DNA from: Phytoseiulus persimilis
Lineage: Eukaryota; Arthropoda; Arachnida; Mesostigmata; Phytoseiidae
Direction: 5' to 3'
NCBI GenBank assembly: GCA_037576195.1
Contig: CM075102.1
Span: 44,884,745 to 44,948,744 of the forward strand
DNA: 64,000 bases
Below the pieces are notes generated by a model. It saw only the letters and a list, made by a program, of their open reading frames with translations, made no database searches and was not told where the DNA came from. A program made the position numbers and the translations under genes. Shown here one piece after another: positions 22,686 through 35,138 of the stretch (the stretch's first letter is position 1; the number at the start of each line of letters is the position of its first letter).

Positions 22686-25600
22686 TGCGAATGATATGCC
22701 CCTCCGAAGATGTTCACGCCCGAACCACCGATTTCGCTTCTGGGATCTTGGGGAGCGACTTCTTACTCGAAGCTCGGAATCGGTGATTCCGGGAGTCGAC
22801 CAGCCCTGTGAAATACCTGGATAGATGTCGATCGGATCGCCGACAAGAGCTACGTAACACCAGAGAGCACTCAGAAATCAACTTGCGTTATTGCTGTGTT
22901 ACGAAATCAGTTCGGGAAGAGACGTAGTTATCGACAGCTGGTCAAGATTGATGATCGGCTAGCTGTCTTCCTTTTGCGTCACGAAAATCCAGATCAGACT
23001 CGCATCGAGATTCAGCGAGAGTTCCTAACAAGAGAATATTCCGCCCGGTCTGGATTCAGCCCCGCAAGAGACGGAACGCGCGGAAACGACGGAGGGGCCG
23101 AGCCGGAGAGGTTCGTCTTCCTCGCCGTGATCGTCGGGGCAGCCTGAGCTCGGCCCGGGAAGGATAATCGTTACAAATGGCCGCAAGTGTTCTTCGTCTA
23201 TCCGAGAAGACGACACGCCGGGAGGAGGAGAAGCAAATGAAAACCAAAAAAAAAGGAGAAAGGAAAGCGGGACGGAGGCCGCCACTTAATTCAGCATTGA
23301 AAGCTCGTCCTCTTAGATTCTCGTTCAGCCCGCCAGACAGCCAATGGATATTCTATGCAGCCGAGCGCCGAGCTAGGAACTAGATCTTAGCTGGAAGAAA
23401 GCTACGACCGACCAATGCGACGGTGGCGAGGAGAAAGAAATCTTTTTGTGTTGATCGTTCTTCAGAGCTTTTAGCGCCCTCATTCATCTTCATTGCTCCA
23501 TTTATTGCTCCTATCCGAGTTCTTCTTCATTCGCCGTTCCTCTTCGAGCCGGTCGGTCGGTTGAACGGCTCGTTTTCGCGCTCGTTGTCTTTCCTTCTGC
23601 GAACTTCCGTACTTTCTGTGCCCTCCATCAGCTCCGAGGCGAGGAGTCCCTCTGATGTCCCGATGTTTCGCATACAGAGCAGGGCTCCTCCAATGCAGCT
23701 CTTTGGAAAGAATTCCAGGAGTGGGATTCGTGAGGATGAGCACCCCCACGATCATCTTCCACCGGAGCTCGCATTCCAGGCAAGCTGATCGAATAAATGA
23801 GGCTTGTTCAGTCTAAACTGGGTTCGCCAGGTACGCAGCGTCGAGGAACATCAACGCGTCTTCGTCGTGCGATGTGATGCGCTTCCCGACGAGAGCTGCC
23901 GATCGGAGTTTTTCCATCCGCGTCTGATTCCCCACCGAGGGTTTTCTCTCCCTCCCGGGCGAATCCCGAGAACGATTTCGCCGCCGGAGAAACCGCCTCC
24001 CGGCTCATTCGATCGCTCGCCCTCTGTTCCGCAGAATCGTTCTTGCTCACAGGTCGAACCCGAAGAAACAAACCCCCTTTCGACCCGAAACGAAAAAAAA
24101 AAGGAATAACATGGCAGCACTCGAACCCACCCTCCTGGTATGCGCACATCGAGTTCTTTGCGCTGGATTCTCCCGTGAGGGAACTGGTCATTGGGCCTCG
24201 GAGCGAACGACCGGGACTCCGCTAGGTGGGTTGGGAGGCTCGTAGACCGTACCGACGAAGAGGTTGGTAGGCGGTTGGGCAGGGGAGATTTATTTGCGTC
24301 TAATATTCGCGCATCCCCACTCACAAACAGCGGCAACAGAAACAAGCTTGTCGGAAGAATTTGTGAAGACGTTGCTCTCGTGTAGCGAGGCAGCTCTCGT
24401 GGACCGGTGAGAAAAATGCAAGTCGAATATATCACTGCTCCCGCTTCCGCCTCGGCACGTTGCGAGAACAAACCGAGTTTGTGAGTCTGGGTCCTCCACG
24501 CCGGGGTGTCCAGAGCGGAAACCATAAGCTGCTAGCCGAGAGGTCATCCTGACTCCGATGGCAAACGCCTTCGTTTAGAGGGAGCTGCGTTTATATAATC
24601 ATGATATCAGGACTGATTGTACCAGTAGCTTCCAGCAAATCGTTCTGAGCAGTGGTGTTCCGATTTTTTCCGCTTTACCGCTCCGGGTTCTGGCGATCGG
24701 GGCCAGAGCCGCATTTCCTCGCTTGAGACATCGGAGGATCTCCACCGAGCTCCTCGGATCCTCCCCTCGTCCCCAATTTGACAAGAAGCAGCTGAGCAGA
24801 GTGCGTTACATTGAGCGTTTCCGAAACGAACCTGCGGGAGATGTATGGGTAAATAAGTTTCTGGGAGCTTCCCCCAGAGCTCCCCCCCATTAGCCCCGTC
24901 GGGAAACGCCCCGAGGCTCTGGAGATGGTTATCCTGCAGTTTCCAGCTGAGCCAGAAATGAACCCCGGAAGAGAGCAGACACCAGATGTGAGAATTTCCG
25001 GAGAAAAATCCTCCCCATAATTTTGCCAGCTAGAGTCTCCGCCTGTTTCCAATATTCGAGGTGCGACATTATAATCGAACGCCTTGGAGTAGCGACAATG
25101 CAGACTGCGCGGGAGGTGCATTATCTGATTTCAACCGTCTCAGAATAGGAGTCACCCGACAGCATGGGGTCATTCCAGGTCCGTTTCGAACCAACCACAG
25201 TCTCCTATCGACTCCGCTGGAGCGATGATGTCAATATAGCATTGCAAGCAAAGGCGGGCTTTCGGACCCGAACAGGCCGAGGGCTATCCATCCAGCTGCG
25301 GTCCTGTTTTCAGATCAAGCTGAGTAAATTATCTGACTCGCAGGAGGTTGTTTCACCTTACGTCGGACCCACCGGAGCCTCTCGGAATTGGTTGGCAATA
25401 ATACAATGCGCCCATCTGAATCCAACGAGTGAATGTGCACAATCAGTGTAGAGCTTTCGAGTGGGAAACCACAGCCTCCAACAAGATTGGCTCATTTTCT
25501 GAACATGATGGCTCTTCTTGAATCTGTCACGGGACGAGCCGATGAAAGGGGATATTGGAGAGGAATATCTTTGGCGCAAAAATGGAGAAAGGGAGTTGCA

Positions 25601-28600
25601 TCCGCCAACGCAAAACATATTGAGGGAGCAAGAGCATTCGAAAACTTTCCCCAGCCGCGAATTCCCCCGCTGAATCCGGAGTGCTCCTACGCTCCCAATC
25701 TGGCTGGGCCTCCAATCGAGGCCTCGATAGAGAATGTCGAGAATTACTCCCGTGCCACAGTGAGCACTCGACGGCCAGTGATTCTCTCGAATCGCAGGAC
25801 CCGTTTCGGGATGCTGAGTCCTCCGAAGTCCTCTTTCTTCTGAAAGTTGGGAATTACGTCGCAGAAAGCGATTCCACATTGAACATCAAGCTGGAATAAC
25901 CTTCAAGTATGGAGCCCGGTTGCTCGGTCGGAAAATGTGTCCGAATCCGTTGCTGATCGTCGTGTCTCACGCAACCTCAATTCATACCGGATATTTTTTC
26001 CCTCAGAATCAAAGCGGGCTTCATCATACGACCAGTTTGAGAGGAGGGGCTGCGAACGTTCGCCCGGAGCGCCACTTGACCTGAGACCGGTCGTGGTTCC
26101 GGGCCTTCAAACGGAAGTTCGCCCATGAATAAACGGTGGACGCTCTGTACTGCTGGTTCCCGCTCTGACCGAATTCTCTTCGCTCCGTCCTAATGTCAGG
26201 CCTGGATGAAGCTCAAGCGGTGTCAAGGATAATGGATTACTCACTCAATCGAGATCCCTGCGAACGAAAGTTTCGGATCGAACCCTCGGAATGCATATTG
26301 AAGATATGACCTCGATCTTCGCCCGGAACGATGCGTTCCAGAGCACGAGATTCAGTGGCGGAATCAGAGAAACCAGAAGACTGAGAACCCGCCGCGGAAA
26401 TGCCCGAGGCCTCTACGATCGTCAGGGCTTTTTTCTTTCCAGTCCAAGCAGTCGATGGGACACATCGGCAAATGAAACAAGATTGCCTCGCTCGACGAGC
26501 CGCACTTTCACCTTGCGTCCGACCCAACGACCACCATTGACGACATCAACGTCGGTCCACGAAGACGGCGATGACTTTTGCTCGGAGTTTGCTTGTCTGC
26601 CTTTCCGCTCGTCTCGATGGATGGTTGCCCGCCTGTCTCCAGGCCATGGAACCGCCGTTTCTTCCTCGCAGTTTGGCTCCTTTTGTTGTTGGCGGCGCCC
26701 AGGGAGCGGGAGGGATCAATTTTTCATACGGAGACCAAAACACTCATTTGCCGCTGCCGCTAGAGGAGGGGAGAAGCAAGAAGAGGCAGGTGGAGCGAGG
26801 GCGAATCGGAGGGACGGCGAACGGAATCTCAACTCCAGTCTGCCTCAACGTTTCTTTTCCGTGTCTGACATATTGCGGCAACAATTCCCTCAGCAACCGA
26901 AGAACAGACGGAAGGAAGAACGGAGCCGGGAGAACGGAGGAGGCAATATGAAAACGATTCTTGTTCAGTCCTCGCCGCCCCACAACAAACTAATATTTCA
27001 CCCTAATGCCTCAAGTGAGCCCCCTCGAGAACACGGAGAACCGTCCCCCGCTTCGACCTCAGTGAGCCATCGGTCGGAAATCCCGACTCCCCGCGCGAAC
27101 TTCGAACAAAGGGCCATTCTCCATCTCTTCGATGAATCCGTCAACGACCGGAATCAGACATATGTCTGACGGCAACATCTTTCATTCGGAATCCCCGATT
27201 CGCGGAGACTGGTGGAGTACATATGCGACTCGATGCTGGAAATGACAGATTGATGGGACGCGTATGAGCGTGTACAACATGAAAACGGGGGGGAGGGGAG
27301 GGGGCGCGTAAATCGGACGACGAGGTTGTCGTTTTTTCATTCAACGTCGTCATTACCTATCGCGAGTAGACCAACAGCACGCATTTCGCGACGCTGGGTC
27401 CGCTCATTCTCCGGAGCACGGCTTGGAAAAGGTGAATGAAAAACGTAGCATTCCCATGAATCTCCCAAGTATCGTTCACTAAACTCGCCTCCCAGGAACC
27501 ATCTGAGAGATCCGATTTCTCGTGGAAGGCAGAGCTCCTCCTCCTAGGAGACTGAGAGGCCTCCCGATCTACCGAGGAGTATAGACATAATCACATCCAA
27601 TCAAGGGTTCGGAAAGACACTCCGAGGAGACATGCGTCAAGAAAAACAGCGCGAGCTAAGGGCTCCTCCAAGAGGGTCTCATAGAAATTTATCTCGACCT
27701 CGCGGTACTTAAGTCGCTGCGCTCTATTAACAGAGAAGGATGGGGCAGGATATGGTTCGATCGTTCAGATCGCTCCCAAGGGTGAACTTCAAACTTCCTT
27801 CTCCACGACACAAACCACTGAGTCGTCCGCTCTGACTCCAACTCCACGAGCTCGACAGCACCGATAGACTTCCGACTGATTCATGTTTTTCGCTCGTGAT
27901 GCAGCAATTCGTACTTGGCGCGTCAATCCTGCCAGGATCGCTCAGAAATACCGAAGATTTCAACTGTGATCTGGACAGGAACGTGAATGCACCGGAGATG
28001 ACTTCTGAGGATCTCGCCCGACATTCGGCTCGTTGTTTGCTTTCGACGACCCGGAAGGGACTGAGGCTGTGTCTACCGACGCAACCCCATCCTCTCCAAC
28101 GAAACGACGGAACGATCCGAGCGAGCGAGCTGATCTCGTTTGCGAAGCAGAACTCGGAACACGCGGACTTATTGCAGACATGCACCCAATTCAAACAAAC
28201 GTTTTTCCCATGCTTGAACGATTCGTTGTTCCTCTTTGTTCTCACGTCGCGGCGGTTACATCACGCGTGCCAGGACTACTCTGATTGCGCGGGAAATTCC
28301 GGATGTTGTTCATGCACAACTGTCTCGACTCTCCCCAACTAGATCTGAAAAAAAAGCGAACGAGCCGGAGCCCGAAACGCAATTGATCTCCGCCTCTCCC
28401 ACTTCAGCCCTGGGCTAGGCTGGCCCGCGCGTCCGCGTCCGAGAATGGCCGTTCCTTCTCCGATGGGGGAGCTCCTGCCGTCCCCGGGGGCAGCTCCCCC
28501 GACCCTGTGCAACGTGAATCACAGTGCTCCTCGAATCCGACCTTGAGATCCTTGAGAGCCTGGCTCGGAGCCTTCAGATCGTCTGAAGCTCCTTTTGTTC

Positions 28601-31600
28601 GGAGCCGGGTTCATCTTTCAATGCTGACTGTTCGGAAGAGATATCGAGGAAGTCGGTGTCCGGGAAGCCAGAGCGTCGCAATTAGATCACAATAGCGGCT
28701 GAATAGCGCTGGATCTGACGGAAGCGCAGGGTTCTGGCTTGAGCCTTGGGACTCGCGCACACCCACCCACAGGGGGTCGCACAGAATATATAGAAAGACC
28801 TCATTGAGCGAAGCCTGCCATGTGAGCTCCCTTTGAATTAAGCACACTGAGCGGCTTGCCCGCCCGTAACTTGACCAGAACATTCTTAATTGTCAGCCGG
28901 CTTTAGCCAGTCTGCTTCAGAAGGCTCCTCACAATCGTTGACGCAGAAACGCGTTCCGTTCATGAATTGATGCGACCGATGCTCTGAGATTCGAAATTGA
29001 CGAACGTACTCGACCTTCTGTCGTCGTCCCCCTCCTTCTCCGTGGATAAACTGTCAGGGCACGGCGATGGGGAGTGACTCCTGAAAAAAAAAATTGTTTC
29101 GGAGCTCTCCTCCCAATTTTAATGAGTTCCATGAATCAAGGCGAGAGGACAGAAAGCGTACTTGTTTTTTTTTTCGAGGCAACTCGTATTCATGGCGGTA
29201 TTATAGAATGCGTGGGGAGGGAGAATATTCCGGAAAGCGTGCTGCAGCGATTTTTGGAAAAGTAGCTCCATAGAAATATATCCCCATGAGTTGTCCGCTC
29301 GCAAAACACACCACGGGGAGGTTACCTGTCTTCCGTGTTTACAAGAAGTCGAGCAGACGTTCGCGACTCAATTTGTGGCGGTGTCGGGAAGAATCGCGGA
29401 AGTTGCGTCGCTTGGTGTTCGACTTCGGTTGTTGTTGTTCTTACTGCACTGGTCTCAGTCGTTGTGGCAGTTGTGCTCCTCGAATAGCCTGTATGAAGAT
29501 ATGCAAATTGACTTTTTCGAAGTCTCGATTCCAAGGGCTCGTGAATTTCTTCGAGTTCTTTACGCTGAGGAAAGCCCGCCATGCTCTATAAACGTTTCTC
29601 GCGAGCCTTCAGAGGCTTGATGTGTTGTCTGCGCGATCGGGAGAACGCCCGACTCTTATGGGCGGGACTCGGAGGAAACCGAACAAAATATGAATTTCCT
29701 GTTTGAGAGTGTGTAGCACAATGCGTTCCCTGCGTGCTCCGCGCCGCTCTGTTCGCTTCGTTTCGAGTGAGGAACAGCTCTCTTGTTTCTCTCCAATGTC
29801 CACTCGTTGCTCGCTCGGCTACGCTATTCAACGTTTACAGTTGTTCCGGTAGAACCTTACAACCACTGCAGCGAGCGAATTTGTCAACAGAATATGTTGT
29901 CCAGGGAGCCCGCGGCATGTTCCCCTGAAGAATTCCTTCGTACTTTCTGTCGTCCTCCCTACTTCTTGCTTTGAGCAGCAAACAAGCGACTAGACAACCG
30001 GAGACGCACAAGAAGAAGAGACTTGACTCCCAATGTCTGGAGAATGCCTTCGTGGACCCCCCAACGGCATTCTTGTCCGAGGCCCCCGCTCCTTGGAAGG
30101 GACGCGCTGTGGGTTCAGACGCTACATCCCGGTTGACCCGCTCGATACGGGGGAGACGTCAAGGGGACTTCAATGCCGCCATCCGGCCCTTGGCATGTTC
30201 TCTCGCTGCTTCCCGATCTGACAACCCCTTCACCTGATCCCAGCTGAACCCTGCTTCGGCTTTGAATTCCCCCGCCAGCGATCCCCCCCCCCCGTAAGCG
30301 CCCTCTCCTATTTTGACCTCCACGTGCCCGCCAGCTCTCTACGGGAGAGTCACGGGAAGCATCCAAGTTTAGTTCCAGTGGAGGGAACAAGAACGAATCC
30401 GGAACAACGCACGCTGGAACGAACTTCGCCGGGTGTTTCTTTACTTCTCCGCCTTTTTCTGCTTCTCCCTTCTCCCAAAAGCCTGCCGGTGCCGGTGTTT
30501 CTTACGGGAAGCAAACTTTGTACACAGACTAAGGAAGACGGTTGTCGAGAAAGTAAGCAAAGAGAAAGCAAAGAGACAGCCCTTCCTCTCCTATTCTATC
30601 CTACCTCGTTGACGAGATGAAGTGGATGGAGGGTAGCGTTTCCACGAATCTGCTCTAAGTCAAGCAACGTTCAAACGTCGCTGGCCGCTTGGTTTGTTCC
30701 CTTTCAGAGTTCCCTTGTTCCTGTCGAACAAACAGCAAATGCAAACCAAAGCGTACTCGTCAGTCGTCGTCGACGTTGCAGCCACCGCTGCTGTCATCTT
30801 CCTCGTCGCGGTCGTCTCCGCGCCACTCGAATCTCTCAGACCCAACCTGACCTCATCCAGAACCTGATTTGTCTCCGGACGAATTCCCAAACAAAAGTAC
30901 GTACATCCAAGTATCTCGGAGCTCCCTGGACTCGTTACACGGGGAGCAACAGTGATTCTTGTGGCTTGAGCATGTAGGTCGATTTGTAGGCTGTTGTTTC
31001 GTGACCGTGGGATGAAGGAGGCGCCTTGGGATCGAGTTTCCAACGGAACTGAATCTTTGACGGTGTTCGCGCGGTGGCATCGTGAGCTATCAAGCCCCCG
31101 CCCGGTTCGGTCTGCAAAAACTAATCCGATAATTGCCTTTTGAGTGAGAACGAACTTCCAGCTAACCAGAGTAAACGTTTTCGTCCTCGACTTGAGAAAA
31201 TCGTCGGGCCTGCGTTCCAAATAGAGACAATTTGAGAGGGGCGAGGGAGGATCTTAACGGGCTGAATACAGACGCCAGTTAGCACTCGGAGAGTGTTCCG
31301 AGTCGGAATACGCGGTCGAAACCTCTCGTCGAACGGATTGAGGACGTTTGCAGAATCGCTTCTCGATCTACGCTGTGCGACAGAACAGCTGCTCAGGGTC
31401 TCTCGAACACTATGCGCTGGAGCAATGTTGACAGCCGTGTCACCCTTGCCCGCTTTGTTCCGTCTCTCTGTCGCTACCTCGACCGCCAGTTGCTAAATAT
31501 TCGCGAAGACAACACAAAATTGTTTCTCGACCGTTAAACGCGCCGAGACGACGACCTGAAGGCGCAAAGCTGAGCCTCAGTTATTATATGCAACTGTTGT

Positions 31601-32318
31601 TGCCGTCAGCCGTTGTTTATGTCTGCCTCTGCTAGTTTGTTCGGATGTGCCTTCGTCGCAAGTTAAGTTCACTCCGCAATGTCGCCTGAATAGCTGACAT
31701 CTGAAACTAACACCGACCCTTTAATTGGGGCACTCGAAAGTGGAAATACCCGGCGCAGTCGCCGGATGCCCGCCAATGCGAGAGATTGCATCGCAATCCG
31801 GTAAGCATGTGAGCTGGATGACCAACTGCTCTGAAAAAACGTCACAACTGATACGATATTGGGTTCAGGTGTTCATGATCACGATGAATATTGAAGACCA
31901 TGACGAGGTCATAATCAGTATGAGCTCATGTGGAGAATGAAATCACATTCGATATTTGGGCCTCAAAAAGGGCGTAAGAAGAAATCGGACAAGGAGGCGA
32001 TATGCCATTTTTTCTGAAGCTTCAGTCTTCAGGTTGTGGAGACAATCTCGTGCAGCTGCTTCTCCTCTATAGTGGCGCACTCCCTTTACGGGCTCAGACT
32101 GGCTGACTCCTCACCGAAATACGTGAATGGGGATCGGGTCTCCACATTAAATGACAAATATTAACGTACACTCCCCGAAACCATGACAGCGATCTCCATC
32201 TGCGATTTCAGATCTTATTCCGCTCAAAACCGATAGTCACGGTCGAACGTGTCTGCGGTCGCACTGGACGCCGTCCGTAAGGGATGCGGTCCCGGAAAAG
32301 CGTCAATCGGGATGAGAG
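22686..32318. other. No recognised gene; one unusually long open frame
   Basis: No conserved domain or RNA gene is visible. The most notable item is an open plus-strand frame of 292 codons from ATG 26291 to 27169. It lies in a stretch with few stops in most frames, is Arg/Ser-rich, and has no recognisable motif, so I do not call it a gene. An ATG-initiated plus-strand frame at 25433-25843 (136 residues) reads better but is overlapped by a 173-codon minus-strand frame. A poly-C run lies at 30283-30293. Confidence 0.3.
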
Positions 32319-32519
32319 TCATGCTCGTTTTCGAGAAGCTGCGGTGCGGCATCTACCGCTCGGGGAGATGAGCTCAAGGCTGGCGGACTCGACTAGTTCT
32401 TTTTCATCCAATTGAAAAGAATCAATACCCTCGCTGTAATGGTCTGCTGTCCACTTCACTCGCCCGTCCACTCCAAACACCCGCTGCCTCCCGATTGAGC
32501 ACAAACCCGGTTTCATCAT
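32319..32519 (-). CDS. Candidate 3' exon of a minus-strand gene
   Basis: The minus-strand frame encodes up to 66 residues to TGA at 32319-32321, including GVDGRVKWTADHYSEGIDSF and FQLDEKELVESASLELISPS, with codon choice like coding DNA. It starts with ATG ATG and is preceded by a possible acceptor (GCGATACAG). A second possible acceptor (GGGAGGCAG) lies inside. It lies 80 bases downstream of the open frame at 32602-33136 on the same strand and may belong to the same gene. The product is unknown. Confidence 0.28.
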   Translation of the reverse strand: MMKPGLCSIGRQRVFGVDGRVKWTADHYSEGIDSFQLDEKELVESASLELISPSGRCRTAASRKRA

Positions 32520-32601
32520 GCTCTGTATCGCAAGTGGAGTGCACTGTTATTCTTGCCCACTTCTGGGCGATCGCGAAGAGACGTTGGGGTTTTGGCGTCA
32601 A

Positions 32602-33136
32602 TCAGCCCAACTGAACCACAGGCTCTATTTCTGGAACTTTCTCAAAGTTCTCGCCCGTTCCGCTGATCGTAACGGTTCGTGAAGCCGTCGACGTCGACTC
32701 AGTAGATTCTGGAGCAGCACATCCGCTGTTGTAATCCACTTCCGGAGCCTGAGAGGAAATTCTGAGCGATAAACTCTCCCGGAGACTCAATCTCCTCACT
32801 ACGACGAAACCGATACGGGAAACGCTCCGGAACCGTTTCTCTGAAATGAGGGACAAGGAGCTCCTTTTGACGCGAGAGACGCCAGTACGCGAATTCGACG
32901 AATCAGGCCGAGAACAGCTCGTCTCATGCCGAGGACTGCACTCTTCTTTTCGCCTTCTGAGCGCGAATTCCACGTTGCAATCCAGAGAAGCAAATTGGTA
33001 AGAAGCCTTCGAGCCGTCAGACGATCTCTTCATTTCTCGATGCGGAGGCGTGAAGCGTCCTAGAACGGGATACTCATCGAAATCGCCGCAGCATGACGGG
33101 TGCAATGGAGAATGAGTTTCCGAATCGCGCTGAGTC
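32602..33136 (-). CDS. Candidate Ser-rich exon of a minus-strand gene
   Basis: The frame is open from a possible acceptor (GTTGACTCAG, just right of 33136) to TGA at 32602-32604, about 177 residues. The protein is Ser/Arg/Glu-rich and looks intrinsically disordered, with motifs such as DFDEYPVLGRFTPPHRE and a low-complexity tail (ESTESTSTASRT). My hand count gives about 58 percent G or C at third positions. No competing long frame lies opposite over its full length. It has no recognisable domain. The first in-frame ATG is about 30 codons in, so it either starts there or is spliced from an upstream exon. A phase-0 join to the frame at 34316-34642 is possible but its donor is weak. Confidence 0.36.
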
Positions 33137-34315
33137 AACTCGAACCGTGGCAATCATCCCACGCTTGAGGCGCTCAAGAATCCTGAAGGTTTCTCAGACC
33201 GAACAAACATTCTTGTTAGTTATGCACCACCTTTCGAATTGGAAAGCATCTTTCGGAGGATCGGGAACGGCTATTTGAATTGTAGAATCATTGCAAATCT
33301 CTGAGTAGCTTCCGGAAATCTCAGGGAGCTCACACCGCAGGCACTCCCTCCGAATGTGCGCGCAATTTCAGAAAACATGAGCCATCCGGGAATCTGAGAG
33401 CTGTCTTAAAATGTACGAGCGCTCTGAAAATGTTTCAAGCCGGAAGGGAGGAATCGGAGCAATCATTCCCGTCGATTAGGTTAGACTACAAGCAATCGTG
33501 AGGTGGTTTTGCTCGAGAGCAGCATCTAGTCTCCGGGAGTGCTCGAAGTGTTGTTATTTGTGCGCATTCTGAAATTGACCGCCAAGCAGAGTAGTCGGAA
33601 TGGCTTTATTGAGGGCTGTTCGCTTGCAATAGCTCGCCGGGTTTCCCGAACGCTCCTGCCCCAGGTCGGTCTCCAACTACGCGTCAGTCCGTGCGTCCTT
33701 TCCTAAACGACTGAAGTCGCAGCCTCAGTGGTGGGGAGCGTACAAGACCCAATCCTCAGGCAGGAAGCGGCAGACGGGTGTTCGCGGCGTTCCATCGACG
33801 CGAACGTACTCAATATTGGTTTCAAGTTGAATTGACCAATTCTTGGGATGGAGGAACTCTCCCCCATTCTCTGCTGCTTCCCTGGCGGTGCGTTTGCCGT
33901 GGCTCTTGTCTGTCTGGGAAAATACCTTACGGCCACTCAGGGACCAGTGCTGTCGTTGAGGCTGATGCTACCGGTTGGAGGGGGATTGGGGGACGAGACT
34001 CGGAAGAAGAGGAACGGAAAAGAGAACACTTTTCCTCGGCCTCGCTCCTTTGGTTCCCCCTTCACAAAATTCTTCTTCAATCGCGATTTTATTGTCGAAT
34101 CCAGTCCGTTGTTCCTCCTTCAGTGGTCATAACACGCTCGCCAACACTGCCACCTCCTTCGATGGGCTTGTTCATCTTTCCTCTCATACCTGGAGGTTTC
34201 GGAACCTGTTTCGCTAATCATTTCGTTTCCACACTACTTACAAGAGTTGCAAACTTGGTGCGAACACAGGCCTCTTCCGAATGAGTCGACGCCACTACAG
34301 GAATTCCCGAATCCA

Positions 34316-34642
34316 CTAAACCCGTCTCCAATCTTCTCTGAGCTTTTCGTCCGAGCTCCCGTCTCTGAAGCGTGGCATCAGAGCATGAGATCGAGGCATT
34401 TCGGATCCTCTAAAGCTTCCTTTCGCGAGAAAGAGTTCATCTTTCGAGGGAATCCAGGTGGCGTTGCTGACGGGCAAAACCGAGAACTCGACGGACCACT
34501 CGGATGCGCAAACTGATTCTCGGTGGTCGCGGTCGAATCTCAGCTCTTTGGCATCGAAGCCGTGTCGTCTGCGCGAACCCGACATAAATGTAGAGATGGT
34601 CCTGACAACGAGGCCGAACTTTTCATTCTCTTTGACAGGCAT
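34316..34642 (-). CDS. Candidate exon or small gene, 108 residues
   Basis: The ATG-initiated minus-strand frame encodes 108 residues with ordinary composition, for example ENEKFGLVVRTISTFMSGS and SNATWIPSKDELFLAKGSF, and codons biased to G or C at third positions. The ATG follows a stop codon directly, so it is either a true start or an exon with an acceptor at that point. It lies upstream of, and in the same direction as, the candidate exons at 32.3-33.1 kb. A plus-strand frame of 162 codons (34458-34946) overlaps it and runs into the foldback repeat. The function is unknown. Confidence 0.28.
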   Translation of the reverse strand: MPVKENEKFGLVVRTISTFMSGSRRRHGFDAKELRFDRDHRESVCASEWSVEFSVLPVSNATWIPSKDELFLAKGSFRGSEMPRSHALMPRFRDGSSDEKLREDWRRV

Positions 34643-34680
34643 TCAGTTCGACCGCGGAAAAGATATTGGATGGTCGGGTA

Positions 34681-35138
34681 CCAGTTACCCGAATCCCAGT
34701 CACCCGAATCCCAGTTACCTGAATTCCAGTTACCCGAATCCAAATTACCCTCTCTCACCGCTAAATCCTCATGCGCTGAACTCCATGTCCGATTCGCGCG
34801 CCGACAGAACTTCGGAAGTTCGAGTCAGCCAATACTGCATCTCCCTCAAGGATGACGTTACCCAAGAGTTCCAGTCTCCTATCCCGATTAAAGTTCACGA
34901 TATTTCTAGTAGGTCTCCGTGGAGACGTCCTTCACAAAGAGCCTAACCTAACCTAACCCAGCACTGTACTTCACTGCACGAACACGACTTTGGATAATCT
35001 CTTTGGATATCTCTTTCAGTCAGTTCCTATGCTTCTCCTAGGGATCCGTCGTGACTCTAGACCTAGACTCTGGAGCGTGAGGATTTGGCGGTGAGAGAGG
35101 GTAATTTGGATTCGGGTAACTGGGATTCGGGTAACTGG
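34681..35138. repeat. Foldback-like element with tandem-repeat inverted arms
   Basis: The left arm (34681-34777) has four copies of a 15-base unit (CCAGTTACCCGAATC, 34681-34740, three of them differing by at most three bases), then a 37-base unique part beginning CAAATTACCCTCTCTCACCG. The right arm (35072-35138) is the reverse complement: the same 37-base part with a handful of mismatches, then two exact copies of the 15-base unit. The arms face each other across about 290 bases, with the tandem units outermost. Foldback transposons have this architecture, but no target-site duplication is evident and no transposase is present. A local inverted duplication is the alternative. Confidence 0.75.
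34944..34961 (-). repeat. Interstitial telomere-like repeat (TTAGG)3
   Basis: CCTAA occurs three times in tandem followed by CCC, on the plus strand, which is the arthropod telomere unit TTAGG on the minus strand. It sits in the core of the foldback-like element. Three units are few, so chance or slippage cannot be excluded. Confidence 0.6.

Noticed and set aside
23851-24525. 224-codon minus-strand frame
   Set aside because: It is Arg/Ser/Gly-rich with no motif, in a GC-rich stretch with overlapping frames on both strands; it looks like chance.
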